Below are positions 6,394 to 14,173 of a DNA stretch of 34,557 nt, piece after piece. Positions within the stretch are counted from its first letter, which is position 1, and each line of letters opens with the position of its first letter. A program made the translations under genes and the position numbers. This DNA is from Paracoccaceae bacterium (GTDB lineage: Bacteria; Pseudomonadota; Alphaproteobacteria; Rhodobacterales; Rhodobacteraceae), in NCBI GenBank assembly GCA_026982575.1, contig JALSGU010000014.1:1-34557 (forward strand), written 5' to 3'. The notes under the pieces are model-generated. The model was not told the DNA's origin, did no database searches, and saw only the letters and a program-made list of their open reading frames with translations.

Positions 6394-7236
6394 ATGACGG
6401 ATTTGACAGAATCAACCGATGGCTTGGCGTTTTTGAAAATGCACGGGCTTGGCAACGACTTTGTGGTTGTGGATGCGCGTGGGCGCAATGCTTTGATCAC
6501 GCCTGCATTGGCGCGCGCAATTGGCGATCGGCATTTTGGCATCGGGTTTGACCAGCTTGCGGTTATCCGGTCTGAAAAAAACGTAACAGCTGCGGTGGAT
6601 TACTGGAATAGCGATGGCAGCATGTCGGATGCATGTGGCAATGCCACCCGTTGTGTGGCGCGGCTGTTGATGGATGAAACCGGCATGTCAAACCTGACCC
6701 TGCGCACAGGGCGCGGTGATTTGGCGTGCGAGGATGCAGGTAATGGTCTGGTGCGGGTCAATATGGGCCAACCGCAAACCGAATGGCAGGATATTCCGCT
6801 GGCAGAACCGCTGGATACGGTGTCGCTGCCGATTGAGGGTTCACCTGCTGCCACGGGCATGGGTAACCCCCATTGTTCGTTTTTTGTGGCCGATGTTCAG
6901 GCAATTGACCTGCAAAGCTTTGGCCCGAAAATAGAAACCCATCCACTGTTTCCCGAACGCACCAATGTGCAGCTTGTGGAGGTTCTGGATCGCGGCAATA
7001 TCAGGGTGCGGGTCTGGGAGCGTGGCGTCGGGCACACATTGGCCAGTGGTTCCAGCAGCTGTGCTGTGGTCGTGGCGGGCGTGCGCAAAGGGCTGCTGGA
7101 ACGCAAGGTAACGGTGCAGCTTGATGGCGGTGATTTGCAGATCGAGTGGCGTAAAAACGGCGTCTGGATGACAGGGCCAACCATGCTGGTGGCCAGCGGT
7201 GTGCTTTCGTCTGAATTTTTGGCAACAGCCAAATGA
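6394..7236 (+). CDS. dapF: Diaminopimelate epimerase, with Ser at the second catalytic Cys position
   Basis: 280 aa from ATG 6394, chosen over ATG 6355 because an AGGGGC-type Shine-Dalgarno sits just before it and family homology starts at FLKMHGLGNDFVV. The enzyme interconverts LL- and meso-diaminopimelate for peptidoglycan and lysine. Two mirror domains are visible: residues 70-87 carry the first catalytic cysteine (SDACGNATRC, Cys81), and residues 208-224 carry WERGVGHTLASGSSSCA. In classical DapF the latter reads ACGTGACA, so the second catalytic Cys is Ser218 here. Substrate-binding NPHCSFFV and GPTMLV blocks are intact. The gene overlaps mtaB by 4 bases (ATGA). Confidence 0.92.
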   Translation: MTDLTESTDGLAFLKMHGLGNDFVVVDARGRNALITPALARAIGDRHFGIGFDQLAVIRSEKNVTAAVDYWNSDGSMSDACGNATRCVARLLMDETGMSNLTLRTGRGDLACEDAGNGLVRVNMGQPQTEWQDIPLAEPLDTVSLPIEGSPAATGMGNPHCSFFVADVQAIDLQSFGPKIETHPLFPERTNVQLVEVLDRGNIRVRVWERGVGHTLASGSSSCAVVVAGVRKGLLERKVTVQLDGGDLQIEWRKNGVWMTGPTMLVASGVLSSEFLATAK

Positions 7237-8492
7237 AACCGCCGGTTTTTGAAAGCTTTGGCTGTCGCCTTAACGCCTATGAAACCGAAGCCATGCGAGA
7301 GCTGAGCATCGGGCTGGAAGATACGGTTATTGTCAATACCTGCGCTGTAACCGCCGAGGCCGTGCGCAAATCGCGCCAGCGCATCCGGCATTTACGCCGT
7401 GAAAACCCCGATGCCAAGATGATCATCACCGGCTGTGCGGCCCAGATAGAACCCGAGACATTTGCCCAAATGCCCGAGGTTGATCTGGTGCTGGGAAATC
7501 TGGAAAAGATGCAGCCGGATACTTGGGTAAACCTGAAAAATCCGGATTTTATCGGCAATTCTGAAAAAATTCTGGTGAATAATATTATGGCCGCAACACA
7601 AACCGCCGGGCATTTGATTGACGGTTTTGGCACCCGGTCACGCGCCTATGTTCAGGTGCAAAACGGTTGCGATCATCGCTGCACATTTTGCATTATTCCC
7701 TTTGGGCGGGGCAATTCGCGCAGCGTTCCGGCCGGAGTGGTTGTTGAGCAAATCCAGCGGCTGGTTGACAAAGGTTTTAACGAAATTGTGCTGACCGGCG
7801 TTGATATGACCAGCTGGGGCGCCGATCTGCCAGCGCAACCAAAACTGGGAAATCTGGTGCAGCGTATTTTGAAACTGGTGCCGGATTTGCCTCGCCTGCG
7901 GATTTCCTCGATTGATTCCATCGAGGCCGACCAAGCATTGATCGAGACCATTGAATCAGAAAAACGGCTGATGCCGCATTTGCATTTGTCGTTTCAATCC
8001 GGTGACAATATGATTCTCAAGCGCATGAAACGTCGCCATAGCCGTGAAGATTCGATCCGGTTTTGTGATGATATGCGCAAGGCGCGCCCCGACATTGTAT
8101 TCGGGGCCGATATCATCGCCGGTTTCCCGACCGAAAATGATGCTATGTTTGAAAACTCGCTAAATCTGGTGGCTGAATGCGGCCTGACCTGGCTGCATGT
8201 GTTTCCCTATTCGGCCCGCAAAGGCACCCCGGCGGCACGGATGCCAAGCGTGAAGGGGGCCATTATAAAGCACCGCGCCGCAAGGCTGCGCGCAGCAGGG
8301 GAACAGGCGGTTCAAACCCATCTGGCAGAGCAGGTTGGAAAACATCACCGAATTCTGATCGAAAGCCCGCGCATGGGGCGCACCGAAGGGTTTACCGAAG
8401 TATTGTTTGGTCAGGACCAGCCGGTGGGCAATATTGTCAGCGCCAAAATTTCCGGAATTTCCGGCCAGAAATTGCAGGCCGGGGCTGAATAG
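7233..8492 (+). CDS. mtaB: tRNA (N6-threonylcarbamoyladenosine-37) C2-methylthiotransferase MtaB
   Basis: 419 aa radical-SAM enzyme that adds a methylthio group to t6A37 of ANN-decoding tRNAs, giving ms2t6A. The N-terminal UPF0004 domain supplies three cluster cysteines (Cys11 in FGCRLN, Cys37 in VNTCAVT, Cys68 in TGCAAQ). The radical-SAM triad CDHRCTFC (Cys146, 150, 153) follows, with the PFGRGNSRS motif. A short C-terminal TRAM-like region ends the protein (EVLFGQDQPVGNIV). FGCRLN and the short C-terminus separate it from MiaB and RimO. It is coupled to dapF by an ATGA overlap, a pairing I associate with Rhodobacterales genomes. Confidence 0.94.
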   Translation: MKPPVFESFGCRLNAYETEAMRELSIGLEDTVIVNTCAVTAEAVRKSRQRIRHLRRENPDAKMIITGCAAQIEPETFAQMPEVDLVLGNLEKMQPDTWVNLKNPDFIGNSEKILVNNIMAATQTAGHLIDGFGTRSRAYVQVQNGCDHRCTFCIIPFGRGNSRSVPAGVVVEQIQRLVDKGFNEIVLTGVDMTSWGADLPAQPKLGNLVQRILKLVPDLPRLRISSIDSIEADQALIETIESEKRLMPHLHLSFQSGDNMILKRMKRRHSREDSIRFCDDMRKARPDIVFGADIIAGFPTENDAMFENSLNLVAECGLTWLHVFPYSARKGTPAARMPSVKGAIIKHRAARLRAAGEQAVQTHLAEQVGKHHRILIESPRMGRTEGFTEVLFGQDQPVGNIVSAKISGISGQKLQAGAE

Positions 8493-8579
8493 CAAACACA
8501 ATATATTTCGGGTTTGTTTTTCGTTTGACGCAGCAAAATTTTCAGCATTAATTTGCGAAAACGGCGTCGGAGACAAGCA

Positions 8580-10133
8580 ATGCCCGGAAAGAAAAATATT
8601 CTTGTTATTATCGTTGATCAGCTTCGTGCCGATTGCGTAACCGGCGCGCTGGCGGCGCATGTGAACCTGCCCAATATCGCGGCGTTTCGCCAAGATGCGG
8701 TAACCTTCAAAAACCATTTTTCGGTGGCAACCCCTTGTGGCCCGTCGCGGGCCTGTCTGTTTACAGGGCGGTATTCGATGAATAACCGGTCGATTCGCAA
8801 TGGCACGCCGCTGGCCCATAACACCCCTAATATTGCCCGGGAATTACGCAAATCTGGTTATGACCCGTTGTTGTTCGGGTATACGGATACATCCCCCGAC
8901 CCGAATTATTTCCATGCAAATGATCCGGTTTTGAAAACCGAAGAATCAGTCATGCCGGATTTTCGCGAGGTTTTGGAAATGCGCTATATGGAAAGCTATC
9001 CCTGGCGCGCTGACCTGAAAGCCAAGGGCTATGATCTTCCGGATTTCAAAGATTTTTACAACCCTGTCGCCAAGGACCCCAACCGCAAAGCACGGCTGGA
9101 TGATCCGCCGTTTTATCGCGCCAAAGACAGCGATACTGCGTTTTTAACCGATGAATTGCTAAAACACCTTTCGGTTCGAACTGATCAGACCTGGTGCGCT
9201 TTTGCCACCTATATCCGGCCCCACCCGCCGTTTGTTGCGCCAGAACCCTATAACAAAATGTATCGTCCCGATGATCTGCCATTGCCAAACCGGCTGGCAA
9301 GCATGGCGCAGGAACGGGCAAAGCATGTGTTTCTTGACGGCGCGGCGCAGGCTCCGACGCTTGACCAGACTGTGCGCGGGTTTGTTGGTAAGCTTGATTC
9401 GGAAAATGACACGCATGTGCAAACCTTGCGGGCGCTTTATCTGGGTTTGGCCACCGAACTGGACACACATTTTGGCCGCATTATCGCGTTTTTGAAAGAG
9501 ACCGGCCAATATGACAATACCGTTGTGGTTTTCACGGCGGATCACGGCGAAATGCTGGGAGACCATCATCTATGGGGCAAAGAAACACCGTTTGATCCGT
9601 CTTTTAAAATTCCGCTGATTATCCATGATCCGCAAAATCCGGCCCAGTTTGGTATGTCGGTCGATTTGCTGACTGAATCTGTGGATATCATGCCAACCAT
9701 TCTTGATCTGGCTGGCCAGACAATGCCACGGGGCGGCGATGGCGTGTCGCTGCTGCCGGTATTGATGGGCAAACCACCGGAAAACTGGCGGGATTATGTG
9801 CATTTGGAGCTGGATTTCAGCCAGCCGGACATTCCAACCCAAAAACAGTTGGCGACGGGCACGGGGGTAAGGGATTCAAATTTGGCAATCTTGCGCGAAA
9901 ACCGCTTTAAGCTGGTGCATTTTAACGCAGGCCTGCCGCCGATGCTGTTTGATTTGCAAAATGACCCGTTTGAAATGCACAATCTGGCGGCGGACCCGGC
10001 CCATGCGAACACGCTGCTAAGGCTGACACAAAAACTGCTCAGTCATAAAATGCGCCATGCGGATCATTCCTTGACCCATATTCGTATTCGCGGGGATGGT
10101 GCCTGGGGGTTTGAAGGACAAGGGCGGTGTTAA
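8580..10133 (+). CDS. Sulfatase / phosphonate monoester hydrolase (PMH-like, alkaline phosphatase superfamily)
   Basis: 517 aa from ATG 8580, preceded by GGAG at good spacing. Active-site features: metal Asp in IIVDQLRAD (Asp13), the sulfatase signature CGPSRACLFTGR with Cys53 expected to become formylglycine, and FTADHGEMLGDHHLWGK with the C-terminal metal Asp-His pair. The order of blocks (SMNNRSIRNGTPL, GYTDTSPDPN, YIRPHPPFV and a C-terminal HADHSLTH) closely follows Rhizobium phosphonate monoester hydrolase, a promiscuous phosphonate/phosphate/sulfate esterase, rather than classical arylsulfatase. No signal peptide, so cytosolic, in keeping with PMHs. It needs a formylglycine-generating enzyme or anaerobic maturase, not in the window. 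It converges on the GntR gene with a 4-bp overlap. Substrate is not provable from sequence. Confidence 0.9.
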   Translation: MPGKKNILVIIVDQLRADCVTGALAAHVNLPNIAAFRQDAVTFKNHFSVATPCGPSRACLFTGRYSMNNRSIRNGTPLAHNTPNIARELRKSGYDPLLFGYTDTSPDPNYFHANDPVLKTEESVMPDFREVLEMRYMESYPWRADLKAKGYDLPDFKDFYNPVAKDPNRKARLDDPPFYRAKDSDTAFLTDELLKHLSVRTDQTWCAFATYIRPHPPFVAPEPYNKMYRPDDLPLPNRLASMAQERAKHVFLDGAAQAPTLDQTVRGFVGKLDSENDTHVQTLRALYLGLATELDTHFGRIIAFLKETGQYDNTVVVFTADHGEMLGDHHLWGKETPFDPSFKIPLIIHDPQNPAQFGMSVDLLTESVDIMPTILDLAGQTMPRGGDGVSLLPVLMGKPPENWRDYVHLELDFSQPDIPTQKQLATGTGVRDSNLAILRENRFKLVHFNAGLPPMLFDLQNDPFEMHNLAADPAHANTLLRLTQKLLSHKMRHADHSLTHIRIRGDGAWGFEGQGRC

Positions 10134-10774
10134 CTGCCCAGTAACCGCAACCCGTTGATCACGTCTTCGCGGATTGCCAACCGCAGCCCCGGTTCGTCGC
10201 CGGCACGCAATGCTGCCAGTATTTTGCGATGGTTGATCGAGGCAAATTGTTGTTGCTTTTGTCCGTATAGCCGCCGCATGGTCGGGCCGGATTGCAGCCA
10301 GACTGTTTCAACCATGGCCAACATCGCCGGCGCTTGCGCACGCAGATACAGGCTGCGATGAAAATCCTGATTGAGTCGCACATAAGCCGCAGCATCGTTT
10401 TGTAAAATCATCTGGTCGATCTGGTCGTTGATGTTTTCCATACGATCGATCAACACATTATGGGCGCGTGGCAAGGCTCTGCTGGCCAGCTCCGGTTCCA
10501 GCAATGCGCGCAACGCGGCCAGTTCCTCTAGCCGTTCGTTATTGGGTTCCGGCGTTGTTACCCGACCGGATTTTGAAACCTGTAATGCTCCTTCGGCAGA
10601 CAGCCGCCGCACCGCTTCGCGGGCCGGTGTCATGGAAACCCCGAAATCCGCTGCAATGCCGCGCAAAGTCAGCGCCACACCCGGTTGCATCTGGCCCTGC
10701 ATGATCCGGTTTCGCAAGCTGCGATAAACCTGTTCATGATTTGGCGTCTTGTCGCTATGATCATTTTTTGCCAT
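10130..10774 (-). CDS. GntR-family (FCD) transcriptional regulator
   Basis: 214 aa. Residues about 13-78 form the winged helix-turn-helix (EQVYRSLRNRIMQGQMQPG, then GVSMTPAREAVRRLSAEG), and residues about 85-205 the all-helical FCD effector domain of the FadR/VanR branch. The metal- or effector-binding residues of FCD proteins are plausible in LNQDFHRSLY and SINHRKIL. Members usually repress nearby catabolic genes in response to a small carboxylate. The nearest candidate target is the convergent sulfatase/PMH gene, but autoregulation is suggested more directly by a TGTGATCACA palindrome 8 bases before its start. The effector is unknown. Confidence 0.92.
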   Translation of the reverse strand: MAKNDHSDKTPNHEQVYRSLRNRIMQGQMQPGVALTLRGIAADFGVSMTPAREAVRRLSAEGALQVSKSGRVTTPEPNNERLEELAALRALLEPELASRALPRAHNVLIDRMENINDQIDQMILQNDAAAYVRLNQDFHRSLYLRAQAPAMLAMVETVWLQSGPTMRRLYGQKQQQFASINHRKILAALRAGDEPGLRLAIREDVINGLRLLGS

Positions 10775-10781
10775 GGTTGTT

Positions 10782-10791
10782 TGTGATCACA
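10782..10791. promoter_or_regulatory. Candidate GntR operator palindrome
   Basis: TGTGATCACA is a perfect 10-bp palindrome just upstream of the gntR start codon. A second TGATCA-centred palindrome (ATGATCAT, 10757-10764) lies 26 bp away inside the first codons. Paired TGATCA sites around the start suggest autoregulation, but this is inference. Confidence 0.35.
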
Positions 10792-10799
10792 TTTTTACG

Positions 10800-11498
10800 T
10801 CAGGTCAACCCGGCTTTGAAATCCAGTTGATGCAGCAGCGCGCCATTTTGTTTTAACCAGTTTTGATGGTTGCGATATTCAGGCATCAAATCTTCTACGG
10901 TTTGCCAAAACGCCTTTGAATGGTTCATTTCCGCCAGATGCGCGATTTCATGCGCCACCACATATTCCAGCACTTTTTGCGGGGCAAGCACCAATCGCCA
11001 TGAAAACATCAGGTTGCCATCGGTGGAACAAGACCCCCAGCGCGAGCGCGGATCGCGCAGGCTGATCCGGCCAAATTCACGCCCCAGCATTTGCGCATAA
11101 ACTTTGGCATAGGCAAAAACCTCGATCCGCGCGCGGGATTTCAGAATTCCGGCAACCGCTGTGCCCGGGTGCTTTTCCGAGGGCACAAAAATATGCCCGG
11201 GTGCCAGGGTTGAGCGGGCTTTGCCATGGGGTCTGATTATCAGTTTTTCACCCAGAAACGGAATGCTGACCCCCGGGGCAACAATGATCCGTTTCGGGGC
11301 CGCATCAACGCGCAACCGCAGCCAGCTTTCCTGTTGTCCTAAAAATTGCCGGGCTTCTTTCATCGAGACCCTTGGCGGCATTGTCAAAACCGGCCTGCCG
11401 TCAACGCTGGAAACCCGCAAGGTCAACCGTTTGGCGCGGGCATTACGTCGCAGCGCAACCACCATTTCCGGTGTGCCGATCTTTAATGTAGCGGTCAT
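10800..11498 (-). CDS. YgjP/DUF45-type zinc metallopeptidase
   Basis: 232 aa from ATG 11498, whose first bases overlap the phaZ stop (ATGA); that coupling decides the start over a longer frame. The signature is VVAHEIAHLAEMNHSKAFW: the HExxH-type HEIAH helix near residues 182-186, with a third His downstream in MNHSKAFW. It is preceded by the family block LRDPRSRWGSCSTDGNLMFSW. YgjP-like proteins are cytosolic zincin-like proteins often annotated as M48-family or SprT-like. Physiological substrate is unknown. Being downstream of phaZ in one operon does not itself imply a PHA role. Confidence 0.9.
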   Translation of the reverse strand: MTATLKIGTPEMVVALRRNARAKRLTLRVSSVDGRPVLTMPPRVSMKEARQFLGQQESWLRLRVDAAPKRIIVAPGVSIPFLGEKLIIRPHGKARSTLAPGHIFVPSEKHPGTAVAGILKSRARIEVFAYAKVYAQMLGREFGRISLRDPRSRWGSCSTDGNLMFSWRLVLAPQKVLEYVVAHEIAHLAEMNHSKAFWQTVEDLMPEYRNHQNWLKQNGALLHQLDFKAGLT

Positions 11499-12745
11499 GG
11501 TTTTTTTACATTGGCCCGCATATCGCTGATAAATTTTTTGACCTTGGGTTGAATGGAGTTGCGCCATCTAGACCCGTTGAAAACCCCGTAATGGCCAACT
11601 TTTTCCTGCACAAAATGCATGCGCTTTTTGTCGGGCAGGTTTGGTGTTAACCGGTGCGCGGCTTCGGTCTGGCCCAGCCCTGTGATGTCGTCTTTTTCGC
11701 CCTCGATCGTAAGCAGGGCAATATCGGTGATAGCGGTGGTATCAACCAAACGGTTGCGATACATATATTTGCCAACCGCCAGCAGACGTTTTTGGAAAAC
11801 CCGCTCAATGGTTTGCAGATAAAATTCGGCGGTCAGGTCCATCACCGCCATATATTCGTCGTAAAACCGGCGATGGGATTCAACGCTGTCGCCGTCGCCT
11901 TCAATCAAGTGTTTAAACTGGTTTTTATGGGCATCGACATGTTTATCCAGATTCATCGACATAAAACCGGATAGTTGCAAAAAACCCGGATAAACCTTGC
12001 GCAAAAACCCTGCATTGGGCCATGGAACAGAAACGATAACATTGTTTTTGAACCAGCCAAGCGGTTTGCTTGTCGCCAGTTCATTGGGCTTTTTGGGATT
12101 ACACGCCGTATCAACGGGTGATCCCATCAAGGTAATGGATGCGGGGCGGCTTGGGTTGTTATCCATAGCCATCAATGCGGCTGCCACCATCATCGGCACC
12201 CCGGGCTGGCACACGGCCATCACTGCAGGGCGTTCGCCATCCGCTGCCAGAATTTGGCAAAAATCAATCAGGTAATCAACATAATCATCCAGATCGAATT
12301 CGCCCGCGCTTTGTGGCACGTCGCGGGCATCGACCCAGTCGGTGATGTAAACATCATGGTCGGGCAGCATTGCGGTAACTGTGCTGCGCAGCAAGGTTGC
12401 GTAATGGCCCGACATCGGGGCGATGATCAAAACTTTGGGCTGGTCGGTCCCGGCATTATCACCACGCTTGAACCGCAACAGGTTGCAAAATGGCAGCTCA
12501 AGCACGGTTTCTTCGGTGATTTTCACCTTTTGCCCGTTAACAATGGTGGTTTTGATGCCAAATTCCGGTTTGGCATAGCGGCGCGTGGCGTTGATAAACA
12601 TATCACATGCAGCGGCGGTAACCCGCACCCCATAGCTGGAGGCAAACGGATTATAGGGGTTAAGCATCGATTCTTTGCTTAGCCTTGCCGCAGCCCGTAA
12701 TGGCCCCACAGCGGCATGGGTGAATTCATAAGCATGGTACAGCAT
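11495..12745 (-). CDS. phaZ: Intracellular polyhydroxyalkanoate depolymerase
   Basis: 416 aa alpha/beta-hydrolase. N-terminal PhaZ1-type region (MLYHAYEFTHAAVGPLR), oxyanion-side block IIAPMSGHYATLLRSTV (about 107-123), and the lipase-like box MAVCQPGVPMM with Cys179 in place of Ser. A cysteine nucleophile is normal for Ralstonia-type intracellular PhaZ. HFVQEKVGHYGVFNGSRWR near residue 385 supplies the catalytic His, and the Asp lies probably in EGEKDDI. The enzyme breaks down stored poly-3-hydroxybutyrate granules. GGAAATTTT precedes the ATG. phaC, normally divergent from phaZ in this group, is not next to it here. Confidence 0.95.
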   Translation of the reverse strand: MLYHAYEFTHAAVGPLRAAARLSKESMLNPYNPFASSYGVRVTAAACDMFINATRRYAKPEFGIKTTIVNGQKVKITEETVLELPFCNLLRFKRGDNAGTDQPKVLIIAPMSGHYATLLRSTVTAMLPDHDVYITDWVDARDVPQSAGEFDLDDYVDYLIDFCQILAADGERPAVMAVCQPGVPMMVAAALMAMDNNPSRPASITLMGSPVDTACNPKKPNELATSKPLGWFKNNVIVSVPWPNAGFLRKVYPGFLQLSGFMSMNLDKHVDAHKNQFKHLIEGDGDSVESHRRFYDEYMAVMDLTAEFYLQTIERVFQKRLLAVGKYMYRNRLVDTTAITDIALLTIEGEKDDITGLGQTEAAHRLTPNLPDKKRMHFVQEKVGHYGVFNGSRWRNSIQPKVKKFISDMRANVKKP

Positions 12746-12784
12746 AAAATTTCCAATCTGGTTAAACCCAGCCTAGGCGTCATA

Positions 12785-12818
12785 TTGCAATGCATCAAGC
12801 AGTTTTCGCAGTTGCAAC
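12785..12818. promoter_or_regulatory. TTGCAA-type repeats upstream of phaZ, possible PhaR site
   Basis: TTGCAATGCA (12785-12794, palindromic apart from its central base) and GTTGCAAC (12811-12818, perfect palindrome) lie 40-75 bases upstream of the phaZ start. PhaR, the PHA-responsive repressor of Rhodobacterales relatives, recognises TGC/GCA-rich sites of this kind. Assignment is tentative. Confidence 0.3.
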
Positions 12819-12920
12819 ATAAACTAACCGCGCTTAATTCGACCAAAGCCTTTGACATTACCCCGCTGCATGTGGCACTTGGCGTTAAATTGCAATTCTT
12901 TACCTGAACGAGGGAATAAA

Positions 12921-13259
12921 ATGCCCAAAGAAGAATGGGGTATAAAACGCGCTTGCCCCAAATGCGCTGTCCGGTTTTACGATCTGGAAAATGACCCGAT
13001 GACCTGCCCGTCATGTGGCGAGGAAATGACCCTGGAAAGCCTTGCCGAGGCGGCCAAATCCCGTGGTTTTGTCAAACCAAAAGCCGCAGGCCCGAAAAAG
13101 CCCGCACCCGCTGCCGCAGATGATCTGGAAGTAGTGCTGGACGATGATGACGACACAGTAGCAACCGTTGGTGATGATTTACTGGATGATGATGACGATG
13201 ACGACGCATCAAACCTTGAAGAAATAGCCGATGTCGCCAAAGAAGAAGACGATAGCTGA
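12921..13259 (+). CDS. TIGR02300 family (FYDLN acid domain) zinc-ribbon protein
   Basis: 112 aa from ATG 12921, preceded by CGAGGGAA, a good Shine-Dalgarno. The N-terminal 35 residues form a four-cysteine zinc ribbon (Cys12, Cys15, Cys29, Cys32) containing the family hallmark FYDLEND. The C-terminal half is a Pro/Ala linker and then long Asp/Glu runs, so the protein is strongly acidic. It is found almost only in alphaproteobacteria; function is unknown. The acidic tail suggests binding to a basic partner or metal, which is inference. A CCCCCTG/CAGGGGG hairpin follows 8 bases after the stop. Confidence 0.9.
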   Translation: MPKEEWGIKRACPKCAVRFYDLENDPMTCPSCGEEMTLESLAEAAKSRGFVKPKAAGPKKPAPAAADDLEVVLDDDDDTVATVGDDLLDDDDDDDASNLEEIADVAKEEDDS

Positions 13260-13266
13260 TTTGAAT

Positions 13267-13287
13267 GCCCCCTGTATATCAGGGGGC
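13267..13287 (+). terminator. Stem-loop after the TIGR02300 gene
   Basis: GCCCCCTG-TATAT-CAGGGGGC is a perfect 8-bp stem with a 5-base loop, placed just after the stop codon. There is no T tract, so it is either a weak intrinsic terminator or a 3'-end stabiliser. Confidence 0.5.
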
Positions 13288-13380
13288 TAATTCGAGGCCG
13301 CATAGGTTTGCACAAACATATAAACCCATTCACCTTTGTAATTTTCATTTTTTGCACGCAGTTCCGCGATGCGGGTTTAT

Positions 13381-13422
13381 AAAAAGGCCGGATAAGGCTC
13401 GATAGCTTTAATATCCGGCCTT
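13381..13422 (-). terminator. Strong intrinsic terminator on the minus strand, probably for smpB
   Basis: The arms AAGGCCGGAT and ATCCGGCCTT extend through an inner stem AAGGCT/AGCTTT to a CGAT tetraloop, and the minus strand continues directly into TTTTT. It lies 170 bases beyond the smpB stop. The stretch 13288-13592 around it holds no gene I can support, although an unexplained terminated leader, small RNA or eroded gene is possible there. Confidence 0.6.
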
Positions 13423-13592
13423 CTCAAGATTCCGCATTACCAACCAGATCGACGCGCCAACCTGTGAAACATCACCATCGGCCTGATTAACTGATTTTGG
13501 CAGGTATATGTCTTCTGAATTGCCCGAACATTGCATTGCGGTTTGGCACCATGAAGCTACTGGCGAATTTATCCAGCTAAACCACGATCTGT

Positions 13593-14072
13593 TCAGCCCC
13601 GATCGCGTAATATCCGCCCCTGTTGTTTTTGCCAGTCACGTTTTTTCTCGGTGGCGCGTTTGTCTTGCGCTTTTTTGCCTTTGGCGATGCCCAGCAATAA
13701 TTTGGCGCGGCCTTTATCGTTGAAATAGATTTTCAGCGGTACCAACGCCATGCCTTCCCGGCCAATGTTTTTCCACAGATTGCCCAATTCACGTTTGCTA
13801 ACCAATAGCTTGCGCTTGCGGCGTTCCTCGTGCTGAAAGGTTTTTGCCTGTTCGTATTTGGGCACATGGGAATTGATCAGCCACAATTCACCGTCTTCGA
13901 TATTGGCATAGCTTTCGGCAATATTCACCCCGCCAGCCCGCATGGCTTTTACCTCGGAGCCAACCAGCATGATGCCACATTCCAGTGTGTCCTCAACCGC
14001 ATAATTATAGCGCGCCTTACGGTTTTCCGCGACGGTTTTATTATTGGGGTCAGATTTCTTGCGTGGTGCCAT
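13593..14072 (-). CDS. smpB: SsrA-binding protein SmpB
   Basis: 159 aa. SmpB escorts tmRNA into stalled ribosomes for trans-translation. The OB-fold core begins at [22 protein letters not shown] (shown here in spirit by the ARYNY and EVKAMRAG blocks) and contains [10 protein letters not shown] and the [10 protein letters not shown] helix. The basic C-terminal tail ([19 protein letters not shown]) mimics tRNA in the decoding site. Length and all family blocks are normal. The neighbouring dapA and lytic transglycosylase genes form a common alphaproteobacterial setting. A strong stem-loop terminator lies 170 bases downstream. Confidence 0.96.
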   Translation of the reverse strand: MAPRKKSDPNNKTVAENRKARYNYAVEDTLECGIMLVGSEVKAMRAGGVNIAESYANIEDGELWLINSHVPKYEQAKTFQHEERRKRKLLVSKRELGNLWKNIGREGMALVPLKIYFNDKGRAKLLLGIAKGKKAQDKRATEKKRDWQKQQGRILRDRG

Positions 14073-14173
14073 AAGGTTGATTTAGCCACCCCGGCGAGCA
14101 ATGTCCAGATCAAGCGCTTGACCTTGCAACTTGGCACCCCCTAAGCTGCAATTTCTTTGATGTCAGGAATTTC

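Noticed and set aside
13129-13209. GAT/GAC-rich repeats
   Set aside because: They encode the acidic tail of the TIGR02300 protein and need no separate repeat call.
13508-13723. Plus-strand frame starting MSSELPEHCIAVWHHEATGE
   Set aside because: Its second half is antisense to the end of smpB and it matches no family I know. The start has only a weak AGG upstream. Conservation would be needed to accept it.
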